Source: Pseudomonas sp. MH9.2
Lineage (GTDB): Bacteria; Pseudomonadota; Gammaproteobacteria; Pseudomonadales; Pseudomonadaceae
Direction of reading: 5' to 3'
Length of the DNA: 64,000 nucleotides
Assembly: GCF_034353875.1 (NCBI RefSeq)
Contig: NZ_CP133784.1
Span: 5,174,501-5,238,500, forward strand
Positions within the stretch are counted from its first letter, which is position 1. Each line of letters begins with the position of its first letter. The notes beneath the pieces were generated by a model. It made no database searches, was not told the DNA's origin, and was given only the letters and a program-made list of their open reading frames with translations. Of the stretch, positions 1 through 8,990 are shown in pieces. A program made the position numbers and the translations under genes.

Positions 1-951
1 GGTACCCAGATTGAACCAAGAGGGCAGGGTTACGCCTGGACACCGGGTATCCACACTGCAGAGCAAATCGAGGGCTGGCGCAAGGTGACAACCAAAGTGC
101 ACGCCGATGGCGGAGTCATCTTCGCCCAACTCTGGCATGTCGGCAGGGTCTCGCATGTTTCGCTACAACCTGATGGTGGCGCGCCGGTAGCGCCCTCGGC
201 AATTGCCGCACAAGGGGTCAGCGTATTCATCGAAACAGGACCGGGCACGGGTGAGTTAAGCGCGCCGTCCCAGCCACGAGCGCTGACACGCGAAGAGATC
301 GCAGAGCTGGTTTCGTTCTATGCGCAAGCTGCACAGAACGCGATGGATGCGGGCTTTGATGGCGTTGAGATCCACAGCGCCAATGGCTATCTGATCAACC
401 AGTTCATCTCTCGGCACAGCAACCAGCGTGAGGATGAATACGGCGGCAGCCTGGACAACCGCTTGCGCTTTCTCAGGGAAGTGACCCAGGCTGTAGCTGA
501 TCGCGTGGGCAAAGATCGTGTGGGGGTGCGTTTCTCGCCCCTGTTTCAAAGCACCGACGAAGCGCGCGTCTACCTCGGGCTGGTTGAAGACGACCCTCAT
601 GCAACCTACGTCGCAGCGATCAAGGTACTGGAGGACATCGGTATCGCCTACTTGTCGCTGGCCGAGGCTGACTGGGACGACGCACCGCAGCTGCCGGAGA
701 GTTTTCGTCACGCTGCTCGCGCTGCGTTCAGTGGGCGCATCATCTACGCAGGCAAATACACGGCAGTGCGCGGTGAGAAAGCCATTGGCGAGGGCTGGAG
801 TGATCTGATCGCATTCGGACGCCCCTTCATCGCCAACCCGGATTTGCCGCAACGCATCGCCAACGGCTGGCCACTGAATCTGGCTGATCCCGCCAGTCTT
901 TATGGCGGCACTGCGATGGGGTATACCGACTATCCTTGCCACGGCGTTTAG
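1..951 (+). CDS. Old Yellow Enzyme family NADH:flavin oxidoreductase (5' end outside window)
   Basis: FMN-dependent ene-reductase of the NemA/XenB type, a cytosolic enzyme that reduces activated C=C or nitro groups using NAD(P)H. The frame is open from base 1, so the true start lies upstream; 316 codons are visible and only a few tens of N-terminal residues should be missing. Visible signatures are AQLWHVGR, the substrate-binding His/Asn pair in VEIHSANGYLINQF, the ISRHSNQREDEYGGS loop that follows, and a C-terminal FGRPFIANPDLP phosphate-binding segment. A GTG at 85 is an internal codon, not the start. An ArsR-type regulator follows 84 bp downstream on the same strand, so the two may be linked in control. 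The exact substrate is unknown. Confidence 0.93.
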   Translation, partial: GTQIEPRGQGYAWTPGIHTAEQIEGWRKVTTKVHADGGVIFAQLWHVGRVSHVSLQPDGGAPVAPSAIAAQGVSVFIETGPGTGELSAPSQPRALTREEIAELVSFYAQAAQNAMDAGFDGVEIHSANGYLINQFISRHSNQREDEYGGSLDNRLRFLREVTQAVADRVGKDRVGVRFSPLFQSTDEARVYLGLVEDDPHATYVAAIKVLEDIGIAYLSLAEADWDDAPQLPESFRHAARAAFSGRIIYAGKYTAVRGEKAIGEGWSDLIAFGRPFIANPDLPQRIANGWPLNLADPASLYGGTAMGYTDYPCHGV

Positions 952-995
952 GCATCGGATGCGCCACGAGGGGCGGCGCGCTGTATTTTCGGCGT

Positions 996-1011
996 AGATA
1001 TCGTAATATCT
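996..1011. promoter_or_regulatory. inverted repeat, possible ArsR-type operator
   Basis: AGATAT-cgta-ATATCT, a perfect 6-bp inverted repeat 24 bp ahead of the ArsR-family start codon. Small ArsR regulators bind AT-rich dyads of this size near their own promoter. Assignment is by position and symmetry only. Confidence 0.4.
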
Positions 1012-1034
1012 CGAAAAGCAGATGCGAATGACCT

Positions 1035-1340
1035 ATGAGTATTGATATCAGCGAAGCCCTGAAGGCCTTGGACAATCCCACTCGGTTGTCCATTCTTGCG
1101 TGGCTCAAAGAGCCCCGTAAAAATTTCCCCGAGCAAGAGGTCAATGCCGATGAGGTTGGCGTTTGCGTGAGCATTATTCAGGCGCGGGCCAACTTGTCGC
1201 AATCAACGGTTTCGCTTTACCTCGCCGCGTTGCAAAGGGCTCAACTGGTAACGTCGCAGCGCATTGGCCCGTGGACTTATTACAAGCGCCACGAGCAGAA
1301 CATCGAACAATTCCAGCAAGCACTTAAAGCGCTTATTTGA
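1035..1340 (+). CDS. ArsR/SmtB-family winged-helix regulator
   Basis: A 101-residue DNA-binding protein. The N-terminal helix reads EALKALDNPTRLSILAWLKEP, the classic ArsR opening, and the recognition helix is LSQSTVSLYLAALQRAQLV at about residues 55-73. The single cysteine lies in GVCVSIIQ, so there is no CxC metal site of the ArsR/SmtB metal-sensing type; it may sense a redox or other signal instead. It lies downstream of the ene-reductase on the same strand and is preceded by an AT-rich inverted repeat, consistent with autoregulation. Target genes cannot be told from the sequence. Confidence 0.88.
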   Translation: MSIDISEALKALDNPTRLSILAWLKEPRKNFPEQEVNADEVGVCVSIIQARANLSQSTVSLYLAALQRAQLVTSQRIGPWTYYKRHEQNIEQFQQALKALI

Positions 1341-1496
1341 GTGTGCTCTTGGGCCGTTGATATTACCTGTAATTGGCCCTGGAGCGTTCAGCGAACACTG
1401 TGGAGCTCCGCGCATCGCTTCAATGGATTCGACCTTGATTCGCCGCGATGGTGGCAACATGCTATTGCGCACTTCCTTCATTGAGGCCTGGTCGAT

Positions 1497-2444
1497 ATGA
1501 ACACCGCCAAACTCCCTCCTGAAACCGATAGTGCTGTTTATAAAACCCTGCTTGAGTCGACCAAGGCAATCCCTTGGCGGATTGACTGGAAAACAATGAC
1601 GTTCAGCTACATAGGACCGCAGATCGAAGGGCTGCTCGGGTGGACGCCGGACAGCTGGATCGGGGTTGATGACTGGGTTGCGCGCATGCACCCGGATGAT
1701 CGTGACTATGTGGTTAACTTCTGCGTATCGCAGTCCAGGGCCGGCGTTGATCATGAGGCGGATTATCGAGCATTGACCAAGGATGGCGGCTACGTCTGGA
1801 TACGCGATGTGGTGCACGTTGTGCGCAAGGGTAGTGAAGTTGAAGCCTTGGTCGGCTTCATGTTTGACATTAGCGAACGCAAGAGGACCGAAGATCATCT
1901 GATTCGTCTGCAAAAACAACTTGAAGAATTTTCCTTCCAGGATGGGCTGACCGGGATAGCCAACCGACGCATGTTCGACAGGGTGCTCGAACGCGAGTGG
2001 AGCAGTGCACAACGGGATCAACGCCCGCTGTCTTTGATTATTTTGGATATCGATTACTTCAAGCAGTACAACGATCACTACGGGCATGTGAAGGGCGATG
2101 AAGCCTTGCGGCGAGTAGCCCAGACCTTGTCGCAGGCAGCGAACCGTCCAGGGGATTTCATTGCGCGTATCGGGGGCGAAGAGTTCGTTTGGTTACTGCC
2201 TGAAACCACTGCTGAAAAGGCCAGGGATGTGGCGGAGAAATGCCTGCAACTGATCCGCCAACAGCAGATCAGCCATCCAACGTCCGAAGTTTCAGCACTC
2301 TTGACCCTGAGCCTCGGAGTTGGCACCACGACCCCCAAGCATGATGACACTGCGCTGCAATTTGTCGAGAAAGTCGACGGGCTGCTCTATCAAGTCAAGC
2401 GTAGCGGCAGGATGGGAGCCGAGTACGCTGACTTCAGTGATTGA
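1497..2444 (+). CDS. PAS-GGDEF diguanylate cyclase
   Basis: A 315-residue soluble enzyme expected to make cyclic di-GMP from two GTP. Residues about 15-130 form a PAS fold of the PAS_3 type ending in the PAC motif VGFMFDISERKRTEDHL. A short coiled linker leads to a GGDEF domain from about 150 to 312. The active-site loop is GGEEF at 226-230, an active variant, and an inhibitory I-site RPGD sits at 217-220, five residues ahead. No membrane segment or signal peptide is visible. The ATG at 1497 is chosen because the PAS domain begins soon after. The PAS ligand is unknown. It stands alone between ArsR and a convergent oxidoreductase gene. Confidence 0.93.
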   Translation: MNTAKLPPETDSAVYKTLLESTKAIPWRIDWKTMTFSYIGPQIEGLLGWTPDSWIGVDDWVARMHPDDRDYVVNFCVSQSRAGVDHEADYRALTKDGGYVWIRDVVHVVRKGSEVEALVGFMFDISERKRTEDHLIRLQKQLEEFSFQDGLTGIANRRMFDRVLEREWSSAQRDQRPLSLIILDIDYFKQYNDHYGHVKGDEALRRVAQTLSQAANRPGDFIARIGGEEFVWLLPETTAEKARDVAEKCLQLIRQQQISHPTSEVSALLTLSLGVGTTTPKHDDTALQFVEKVDGLLYQVKRSGRMGAEYADFSD

Positions 2445-2573
2445 TGCCGCCTTTTGGAGATGGCCGTCCTGTTCCTCGCGGATGTCCATCTTGACCAAGG
2501 CCGTTTGAATCCATCGGGTCGTTGAAGAAGCACCAATGCCGCGACACATCCTGTTGTCGGAGTCGGACAATTT

Positions 2574-3713
2574 CTATTGTTTGAGGGTTGACAGGCGAGC
2601 GGGTGAAAAGAAGTCTGGTCGTATCCCGGCCTTACATAGGTCGGCTGGCGGCGCACCCTCCAGAAACAAGCCGGCAGCCCATGCGGAAAGGGCTGGAGAC
2701 GTTAGAATTCCACTACCGCCTTGGCCTGCCAGCCAGAAGAAATCCGCGTCCTGCGGACTAAAACCGACGACCTGCCGTTTGTCTGGGGCAAAGCTGCGCA
2801 GCCCCGCCCATTTGTGAGTGATTCGGTTGACGGGTAGCGTCGTCGACTCTGACAGAAAGTGTGCGGCGTAGGCGACGTCCAGTTCATCGGGCTGTGCGTC
2901 GCAAGCCTCGCTCGGCGTTGCATCTGCGGGTGAGACCATGATCCGCCCAGATTCAGGTTTGAAGTAAAACGCCTCTTCGACTTCGTTCACACCTGGCATG
3001 GCGGAAATGTCCATGCCTTCAGGCCCATCGACAGTGATTGCCGTGCGGCGGTAGGGCACGATGCCCAGCCGTTCAAGGCCTGCCAGCGCGGCGAAATCAT
3101 CCGCCCAGGCGCCCGCCGCATTGACGATTTTTCGGCAGAGTATCTCGCCACCCGGCGTTTGCAGACGATAGACACCGTGCTCACGATGGACCGAGGTGAC
3201 CGGGCTTGCGACCTGCACCTGCGCCCCGGCTTGTCGTGCCAGGCGAAGGTAGCCTTGCAGCAGGCTGTCTACCTCCATATCCCAACTCAACGGATCGTAG
3301 AAGGCAGCAGCAACATAGTCCGCCTTCAAAAACGGCACCATCGCCAAAGCGTCGTCTGGATGCAACATGCGTGACTCGGGTGAAGTAGACAGGGCGTGAC
3401 GAAATGCTGACTCGATCAAAGGCGCCCGCGCGCTCGCCGCAATGATGAGGTTGCCGCGCGGGATTAGAAGATCGATATCTGTGAAGCCGGTTGGGGGGTT
3501 GACCAGGAAGTCGTAGGAGTTTTCGGCGAGGGTGCCGACCCATGGACTTTGGAACTGACTGGAAAACTCCGCAGCCGAGCGGCCAGTGGAGTGATAGCCG
3601 ACATGATTTTCGCGTTCGAGCAGGATCAGCGAGCGCTGACCCGCAACCCGATAGGCGAAAGAAGCACCGGCAATTCCGCCACCGATGACGGCAACGTCAA
3701 AAATCTGAGACAT
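2574..3713 (-). CDS. DAO-family FAD-dependent amino-acid oxidoreductase
   Basis: A 379-residue flavoprotein of the D-amino-acid oxidase/glycine oxidase/sarcosine oxidase superfamily, which oxidises amine C-N bonds. The FAD-binding dinucleotide fold is at the very N-terminus (VIGGGIAGASFAYRVA, then LLERE) followed by GYHSTGRSAAEF, the usual flavin-contact segment. KIVNAAGAWADDFA and the C-terminal WLAGQGGSGILTSPA are further family signatures. It is the last gene of a minus-strand unit and starts one base after the stop of the M81 peptidase gene, so the two are very likely co-translated. Context suggests it acts on an amino acid or amine freed from an imported peptide. The substrate is not determined. 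Confidence 0.9.
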   Translation of the reverse strand: MSQIFDVAVIGGGIAGASFAYRVAGQRSLILLERENHVGYHSTGRSAAEFSSQFQSPWVGTLAENSYDFLVNPPTGFTDIDLLIPRGNLIIAASARAPLIESAFRHALSTSPESRMLHPDDALAMVPFLKADYVAAAFYDPLSWDMEVDSLLQGYLRLARQAGAQVQVASPVTSVHREHGVYRLQTPGGEILCRKIVNAAGAWADDFAALAGLERLGIVPYRRTAITVDGPEGMDISAMPGVNEVEEAFYFKPESGRIMVSPADATPSEACDAQPDELDVAYAAHFLSESTTLPVNRITHKWAGLRSFAPDKRQVVGFSPQDADFFWLAGQGGSGILTSPALSAWAAGLFLEGAPPADLCKAGIRPDFFSPARLSTLKQ

Positions 3714-3714
3714 A

Positions 3715-5229
3715 TTAAACTCCGGAGCGCGGTGGTGTAGTGCGGATCATTTCGCGGTCTAGCGGGTAGATCGGACGCGGTATTTTGCTGAAGGGCAGGC
3801 GTCCATAATCCAATGTGCAGAGTGCACCGCTGTCGCAGACCAGCACGCTGCTGGCAATCGGCTCAAAAGCGGCTCGGAAATGCTGCATCGACTTCAGCGC
3901 GACGACACGCTTTGCTGCCGGGTCGATGCCAAAGGCGCGAAATTGCTGGAGATCCAGCATTTGCAATGCAGCACTGGTGACCAGGATTTCGATGCCGTCG
4001 ACCACCAGCACCGCGCTCGGTCCGAAGCTCTGTTCCAGGCCGCCGATCATCGGTCCATCGCCGATGAAATCACCATTGCTAACCAGCAGGATACGTCCGG
4101 TCACGGTCAGCGGTTCGCCGCCGAAACGGGCATCGCTCTTTCCTCCGACTGTTACCGTGACCGTGGTTCCTACACCCTTTTCGCACAGAGTCGCGGCGAC
4201 CTCTGGATCGACCATCGGGCCGAAGCAGGCGTCCTCTACCCCGGCAGCCAGCAGGGCACGCAGCAGCTCAGTGGAGTCGCCATAAGCACCCGCTCCCGGA
4301 TTGTCGGCATAGTCAGCGACAATCAATGGACCGTTTTGACGGGGGTAAGCGTGGGCGATCTTCGCCACTTCGTCCACGGTGTAATAGGTATTGATCACTT
4401 CGTCGCGGCGGTTCCAGATGTCGTCTGCCAGGTTTTGGGCAAAGGCGCGATGCAGGCGCTCATTGCCTTCATAGGTGACGAGCACGGTAGGCCCGACTTC
4501 GGCAATATCGGCTTCTGGAAATGCGCCGTTTATGCTGACTGCGAACGCCCCAGGCTGTTCTGCTTCCCAGGCTCGGGCCTTGGCGATGCGCTCGACCATC
4601 GGTCCCGTGTCAGTACGCCCGCCATTGGCCTCTTCGAGCATTGGCAGATGAATACGCAGAGTACGCGGCTTGATTTCGCCCGTCATGGTTCGCTGCAGCA
4701 GGTTTCCAGCGTGGCAGGCGGTCTCCTTAAGGTCGATATGCGGATAAGTCTTGTAGGAAACAAGAATTTGCGCCAATGCGCACATGCGTTCGGTCACATT
4801 GGCGTGCAGGTCCAGTGTAAGAGCAATAGGTAGATCAGGGCCGACCACTGCGCGCAATCGCGCCAGAAGCTCACCGTCGCCATCGTCGGTATGTTCGGCA
4901 ACCATGGCGCCATGCAGGCACAACAGAATACCGTCGAATTTTTGCGCCCTGGAGGCGTCGACAATCAACCTCGTCAGGTATTCATAAGCCTCGACTGTTA
5001 CCGGGCCTGAGGGCTCGCTCCAGGCGCTGACGACATGGTGCATGTCCCAATTGAATTCGGCAGCGCAACTAAGCGCACCCGCCAGTCCGGTATTGGATTC
5101 GCCACGTTTCTTCACAGCTTCCTCGCCCAGCATCAAGGTCTCGCGCCGAAACTCTGGCAGACCGGTCTTACGGGTGCTGAAGGTGTTCGATTCGTGCATG
5201 AATTCGGCGGTGAGGACTTTGAATGACAT
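3715..5229 (-). CDS. M81-family metallopeptidase (MlrC-like)
   Basis: A 504-residue homologue of MlrC, the zinc peptidase that completes microcystin breakdown in sphingomonads. The N-terminal signature AEFMHESNTFS is present at residues 8-18, and likely metal ligands are Asp140 and His142 in TLDLHANVTERM and His164 in KTYPHIDLKE. The C-terminal MlrC domain contains ADYADNPGAGAYGDST. No signal peptide is seen, so it should act in the cytoplasm on peptides brought in by the adjacent transporter. Its start abuts the stop of the downstream-named ATPase gene without any gap. M81 proteins are common in proteobacteria that do not meet microcystin, so the real substrate is probably another small, unusual peptide. 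Confidence 0.9.
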   Translation of the reverse strand: MSFKVLTAEFMHESNTFSTRKTGLPEFRRETLMLGEEAVKKRGESNTGLAGALSCAAEFNWDMHHVVSAWSEPSGPVTVEAYEYLTRLIVDASRAQKFDGILLCLHGAMVAEHTDDGDGELLARLRAVVGPDLPIALTLDLHANVTERMCALAQILVSYKTYPHIDLKETACHAGNLLQRTMTGEIKPRTLRIHLPMLEEANGGRTDTGPMVERIAKARAWEAEQPGAFAVSINGAFPEADIAEVGPTVLVTYEGNERLHRAFAQNLADDIWNRRDEVINTYYTVDEVAKIAHAYPRQNGPLIVADYADNPGAGAYGDSTELLRALLAAGVEDACFGPMVDPEVAATLCEKGVGTTVTVTVGGKSDARFGGEPLTVTGRILLVSNGDFIGDGPMIGGLEQSFGPSAVLVVDGIEILVTSAALQMLDLQQFRAFGIDPAAKRVVALKSMQHFRAAFEPIASSVLVCDSGALCTLDYGRLPFSKIPRPIYPLDREMIRTTPPRSGV

Positions 5230-6210
5230 TTAGAGCTCCGGGGCAAGGAAAGTCGATTCATGAACGTGGCACGCCACGGCATGGTCGCCAGTCTGGGTTC
5301 GAAGGATGGGCAGGCTTTCTCGGCAACGCGGTTGTACTTTTGGACAGCGCCCAGCAAAGGCGCAACCGAGTGGTACATCGTAGCCACTCGGGATTTCGCC
5401 GGTGATCCGCACGATCTCGTGTCGCTGGTGCGGGTCGGGAACCAGAACGCTGGCCATCAGCGCCTTGGTATAGGGGTGGATCGGTGTGGCGCCCCGAGGG
5501 AGGACCTCGACCACGCGGCCGAGGTACATCACCAGGGTGCGATCGCAGAAATACTGCACCAGCGCCAGGTCATGGGAAATGAACATGTAGGTGAGATCGA
5601 GTCGATCGCGCAGATCCTGCAGTAGACGGATCACTTGCGCCTGGATCGACACGTCAAGGGAGGCTGTCGACTCATCGAGCACGATCAGCGATGGATCGAG
5701 CGCCAGCGCCCGGGCGATGCCTACCCGTTGCTTCTGTCCACCGGACATCTGATGTTGATAGCTGCCAGCCAGGTGCAGCGGCAGGGCGACCATCGTCAAG
5801 AGCGCATCGACTTTGGCGCTGGCCTGTGCAGACGACAGGTGGATGCCCTGCACCTGAAACGGTTCAAGCAACGTATCGCGCACTTTCTGGCGTGGGTCGA
5901 TCGAGGAATAAGGGTCCTGGAAAACCATCTGGAATTGACGCCGCAGTGGCCGTAAGGCCCGTACCGTAAGGCTGGCGATATCCGTGCCGTCAAACAGCAC
6001 TTCGCCGCAGGTGGGCGTCAAAAGTCGCATGATGAGGCGGGCAAGGGTCGACTTTCCACAACCGGACTCGCCGACGACGCCCAGGATTTCCCCGCGTTGC
6101 ACGTCGAACGAGACATCGCTGACGGCGCGAAAGTGACGTCGGGGCTTGAGAATGCCTCCGCCGCTGGTAAAGGTTCGTCCGAGACCGCGTACTGAGAGGA
6201 TCGGCTTCAT
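5230..6210 (-). CDS. peptide ABC transporter ATP-binding subunit (DppF/OppF type)
   Basis: A 326-residue nucleotide-binding subunit that powers peptide import on the inner face of the membrane. Walker A is GESGCGKST, the ABC signature is MSGGQKQRVGIARALA, and Walker B runs into LDESTASLDVS, where most relatives have DEP rather than DES. The C-terminus carries the cysteine-containing oligopeptide-transporter extension (CAFAGRCPKVQPRC). The start at 6210 is chosen because its ATG overlaps the TGA of the preceding ATPase gene in an ATGA junction; an in-frame codon 30 bases earlier lies inside that gene. It pairs with the DppD-type subunit to form the heterodimeric motor. Confidence 0.93.
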   Translation of the reverse strand: MKPILSVRGLGRTFTSGGGILKPRRHFRAVSDVSFDVQRGEILGVVGESGCGKSTLARLIMRLLTPTCGEVLFDGTDIASLTVRALRPLRRQFQMVFQDPYSSIDPRQKVRDTLLEPFQVQGIHLSSAQASAKVDALLTMVALPLHLAGSYQHQMSGGQKQRVGIARALALDPSLIVLDESTASLDVSIQAQVIRLLQDLRDRLDLTYMFISHDLALVQYFCDRTLVMYLGRVVEVLPRGATPIHPYTKALMASVLVPDPHQRHEIVRITGEIPSGYDVPLGCAFAGRCPKVQPRCRESLPILRTQTGDHAVACHVHESTFLAPEL

Positions 6211-7166
6211 GGCAACTGTCCTGCGGTGTGCAGGAAGCAAGAGACGCTGCGTCCGGCCTCATTCATGGGTGTGGGCATTGATTGGCGACATACATCCATA
6301 ACCCTGTTACAGCGGGTATTAAAGCGGCAACCATTAGGCATGTTGCCGGCCGAAGGCACCACGCCAGGGATTCCCGTCAGGGTTCCAGGCAGCATGCCTG
6401 GCCGAGGAATACAGCCGATCAACGCGCCGGTGTAAGGGTGTCGCGGGTGATCGAAAATGGTCGTCACCGAGCCGTATTCGATCACTTGCCCGCAGTACAT
6501 CACGGCGACCCGGTCGCAGGTTTGCGCCACGACTCCCATGTCGTGGGTGATCAACACCAGCCCAAGGCCGCGTTCGCGAACGAGCTGGACCAGAAGCTGG
6601 ATGATCTGGGCCTGGACGGTCACATCCAGCGCGGTGGTCGGCTCATCGGCGATCAGCAGCTCTGGATCACCGGCCAAGGCCATGGCGATTACGATTCTCT
6701 GGCGCATTCCGCCAGACAGTTGGTGTGGAAACAAATCGTAGGCAAGCGCCGGGTCCGGGATGCGCATGCGCTCCATCAACTCGACCGATCGGGCTTTGGC
6801 TTCTTTACGGTCGAGGTGCAGATGCAGTTGCGCCACTTGGTCGATTTGCCTGCCGACGCGAACCACGGGGTCTAGTGAAGTCATGGGGTTTTGCGTGATG
6901 AGGGCGATCCGCCCGCCACGCAATGCGCGATAGCTACGTTCGTCCAGGGTAGTGAGTTCCGTGCCATCAAACCGGATACTGCCGGCCTTGACCCGTCCCC
7001 CCATCAGTGGCAATAGCCCCATGATGCTCATCGCAGTCATCGATTTGCCAGAGCCGGATTCACCGACGAGCCCAAGAATCTCACCTTTGTCGAGGTCCAG
7101 GTCTACTCCAGACAGCGGTTCGAACGGACCGAAACCAATTTTCAGATTTTCAATGGTCAATAGCAT
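6207..7166 (-). CDS. peptide ABC transporter ATP-binding subunit (DppD/OppD type)
   Basis: A 319-residue ATPase partner of the DppF-type subunit. Walker [10 protein letters not shown], signature [16 protein letters not shown] and Walker [19 protein letters not shown] are all intact, and the C-terminal oligopeptide/dipeptide extension includes [14 protein letters not shown]. The ATG at 7166 begins [13 protein letters not shown]. It follows the stop of the permease gene by four bases and has an AGGAG sequence inside the permease's last codons; upstream in-frame starts would lie within the permease. The tight spacing shows an operon with the two permeases and the binding protein. Confidence 0.93.
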   Translation of the reverse strand: MLLTIENLKIGFGPFEPLSGVDLDLDKGEILGLVGESGSGKSMTAMSIMGLLPLMGGRVKAGSIRFDGTELTTLDERSYRALRGGRIALITQNPMTSLDPVVRVGRQIDQVAQLHLHLDRKEAKARSVELMERMRIPDPALAYDLFPHQLSGGMRQRIVIAMALAGDPELLIADEPTTALDVTVQAQIIQLLVQLVRERGLGLVLITHDMGVVAQTCDRVAVMYCGQVIEYGSVTTIFDHPRHPYTGALIGCIPRPGMLPGTLTGIPGVVPSAGNMPNGCRFNTRCNRVMDVCRQSMPTPMNEAGRSVSCFLHTAGQLP

Positions 7167-7170
7167 GGGC

Positions 7171-8031
7171 CTAGTGACTCCTCGCTTGAGCCTTGATATC
7201 CAAGGCATGCAAGACACCCTCTCCAAAAAGATTGATGAAAATGACAGAGAGGGCGATGAACGCACCGGGCAACAGAATGACCCACGGCGCGCTAAACAAT
7301 TGCGCCGATCCAGTGCTCATCATGGCTCCCCAGCTGGGCACCGGCGGTTGAACGCCCATGCCGAAAAAGCCAAGGGTCGCTTCCAGGAGAATGGCGTTGC
7401 CGGTCGACAACATGGCTACGACGATGACCGGGGCCACCACGTTCGGCAGCAGCCGACGCAGGATGATATGCGTCGGTCCCGCGCCCAGACTCAAGCTTGC
7501 CTCCACGAACGTTTGACGTTTCAGGCTTCTGATCTGGGTGCGGGTAAGACGTGTGAACTGCGCCAGGTAGGCGATGCTGATGGCAAGGATCGTACTGGAC
7601 GAGCCGGGACCGATGATTGCAACGATCAAAAGTGCCAGCACGATTTCTGGAAAGCTCCACGTCAGGTCGACGACAGACATCACCGCGCGATCCACTCGCC
7701 CGCCTACGTAGCCGCAAATGGCGCCGATCAGAATGCCAACCGTCACCGAAAGACTAATGGCAATCAGTGACACGCTGAGTGAGGTCCGGGCGCCGAAGAT
7801 GACGCGCGACAGTACGTCCCGGCCGAACTCGTCGGTGCCGAACCAATGGGCGGTAGACGGGGCCTGGGTGGCGATGGCGAGATGTTGCAGATCGTAGGGG
7901 TAGGGCGTCACCCAGGGCGCAGCGCAGGCAATGAGGATCAGAATCAGCAGAGCGACACCCGAGATGGCCGAGCTGAACGTCGGCATCAACACCGTGATGC
8001 TCCTCCAGACGGCGGAAGAATGGGCGGTCAT
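7171..8031 (-). CDS. peptide ABC transporter permease (DppC/OppC type)
   Basis: A 286-residue inner-membrane permease. The N-terminal helix near residues 17-40 is followed by the WFGTDEFGRDVLSRVIFGARTS segment typical of DppC/OppC, several hydrophobic helices, and the cytoplasmic EAA loop EASLSLGAGPTHIILRRLLPN that contacts the ATPases. Its ATG overlaps the stop codon of the DppB-type gene by four bases, so the pair is co-translated. With the DppB-type subunit it forms the translocation channel for the imported peptide. Confidence 0.93.
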   Translation of the reverse strand: MTAHSSAVWRSITVLMPTFSSAISGVALLILILIACAAPWVTPYPYDLQHLAIATQAPSTAHWFGTDEFGRDVLSRVIFGARTSLSVSLIAISLSVTVGILIGAICGYVGGRVDRAVMSVVDLTWSFPEIVLALLIVAIIGPGSSSTILAISIAYLAQFTRLTRTQIRSLKRQTFVEASLSLGAGPTHIILRRLLPNVVAPVIVVAMLSTGNAILLEATLGFFGMGVQPPVPSWGAMMSTGSAQLFSAPWVILLPGAFIALSVIFINLFGEGVLHALDIKAQARSH

Positions 8032-8957
8032 TGGGCGGCTTCCTCACGTTGACGCGGGTCCATCGCCGCTTGCAGCAGATCACCCAGCAGCGTGCCCAGC
8101 ATGACGGCGATGGCGAGGAACAGCAGGCAGCCCTGTATCAGCGGGTAGTCGCGCTGCGCCAGGGCCCGGATTAAAAGTGAGCCCAGCCCTGGCCGGGCAA
8201 ATACATACTCCACTGTCACCGAGCCGCCGACGATCAGACCGATGCGTAAACTCAGGATCGTGACCACTGGAATGAGGGCGTGACGCAGGATGTGGCGTAT
8301 CTGGATCGTCCAGCGAGACAGGCCCTTGGCATGTAGCAGCATTACGAAGTCCTCGCGGGCAATTTCAATCATGGAAATGCGTGTCACCCTCGCAACCAGC
8401 GCCATGCCGCTTAGCCCAACGGTAATCGCGGGCAAAATCAACGAGGTCCAGTGACGTGCGCCAGACACCGGCACCCAACCGAGTTCGACGGCAAACAGCA
8501 TGATCATCAAGAGGCCAAGCCAGAAAGTGGGCATCGTCGAACCCAGCAACGACACCCCCATCAGGCTGTGATCAATCCAGCGATTCTGAAAAGATGCGGC
8601 AATCGTTCCCGCCAGCACTCCTGCCACTGCCGAGAACATTAATGCCCAGCCGCCCAGCGCCAGGCTGTAGCCGAGATTGCTCATGATGAGGTCGGCCACC
8701 GGGCGACGCATGACGATTGCCATCCCCAGGTCGCCGTGAACGATATTGTTCAGCCAGGTGAAGTATTGCTCGGTCAGACTGCGGTCCAGGCCGTAGCGAG
8801 CGATGATTTCCGCTCGCTGGGTTACCGACGCTCCCACGCTCATCATGTTGTCGACCGGGTCTCCCGGCACCAGATGAACGATCAGGAAGACGACGCCGGA
8901 AACGATGAAAAAGACCGGAATCATCGCCAGCAGCCTCCGAATGAAATAGCTCACCAT
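8028..8957 (-). CDS. peptide ABC transporter permease (DppB/OppB type)
   Basis: A 309-residue integral membrane protein. It opens with the DppB hallmark of an N-terminal helix (LLAMIPVFFIVSGVVFLIVHLVPGDP) followed by the MSVGASVTQRAEIIARYGLD periplasmic stretch. The permease domain has the EAA-type loop HAKGLSRWTIQIRHILRHALIP. It lies 33 bp after the binding-protein gene and overlaps the next permease by four bases. It forms the inner-membrane channel with the DppC-type subunit. Confidence 0.93.
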   Translation of the reverse strand: MVSYFIRRLLAMIPVFFIVSGVVFLIVHLVPGDPVDNMMSVGASVTQRAEIIARYGLDRSLTEQYFTWLNNIVHGDLGMAIVMRRPVADLIMSNLGYSLALGGWALMFSAVAGVLAGTIAASFQNRWIDHSLMGVSLLGSTMPTFWLGLLMIMLFAVELGWVPVSGARHWTSLILPAITVGLSGMALVARVTRISMIEIAREDFVMLLHAKGLSRWTIQIRHILRHALIPVVTILSLRIGLIVGGSVTVEYVFARPGLGSLLIRALAQRDYPLIQGCLLFLAIAVMLGTLLGDLLQAAMDPRQREEAAQ

Positions 8958-8990
8958 GTCAGTCGTCTCTGCACCGTCATGTTCTGATCC

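Noticed and set aside
256..942. Long minus-strand open frame opposite the Old Yellow Enzyme gene
   Set aside because: It is the antisense of a clear coding sequence, has no domain, and reflects G/C-rich codon structure.
1203..2087. Minus-strand 294-codon frame over the ArsR and cyclase genes
   Set aside because: Antisense shadow; both plus-strand genes have strong motifs.
3880..4833. Plus-strand 317-codon frame over the M81 gene
   Set aside because: Shadow frame with no family features; M81 motifs are clear on the other strand.
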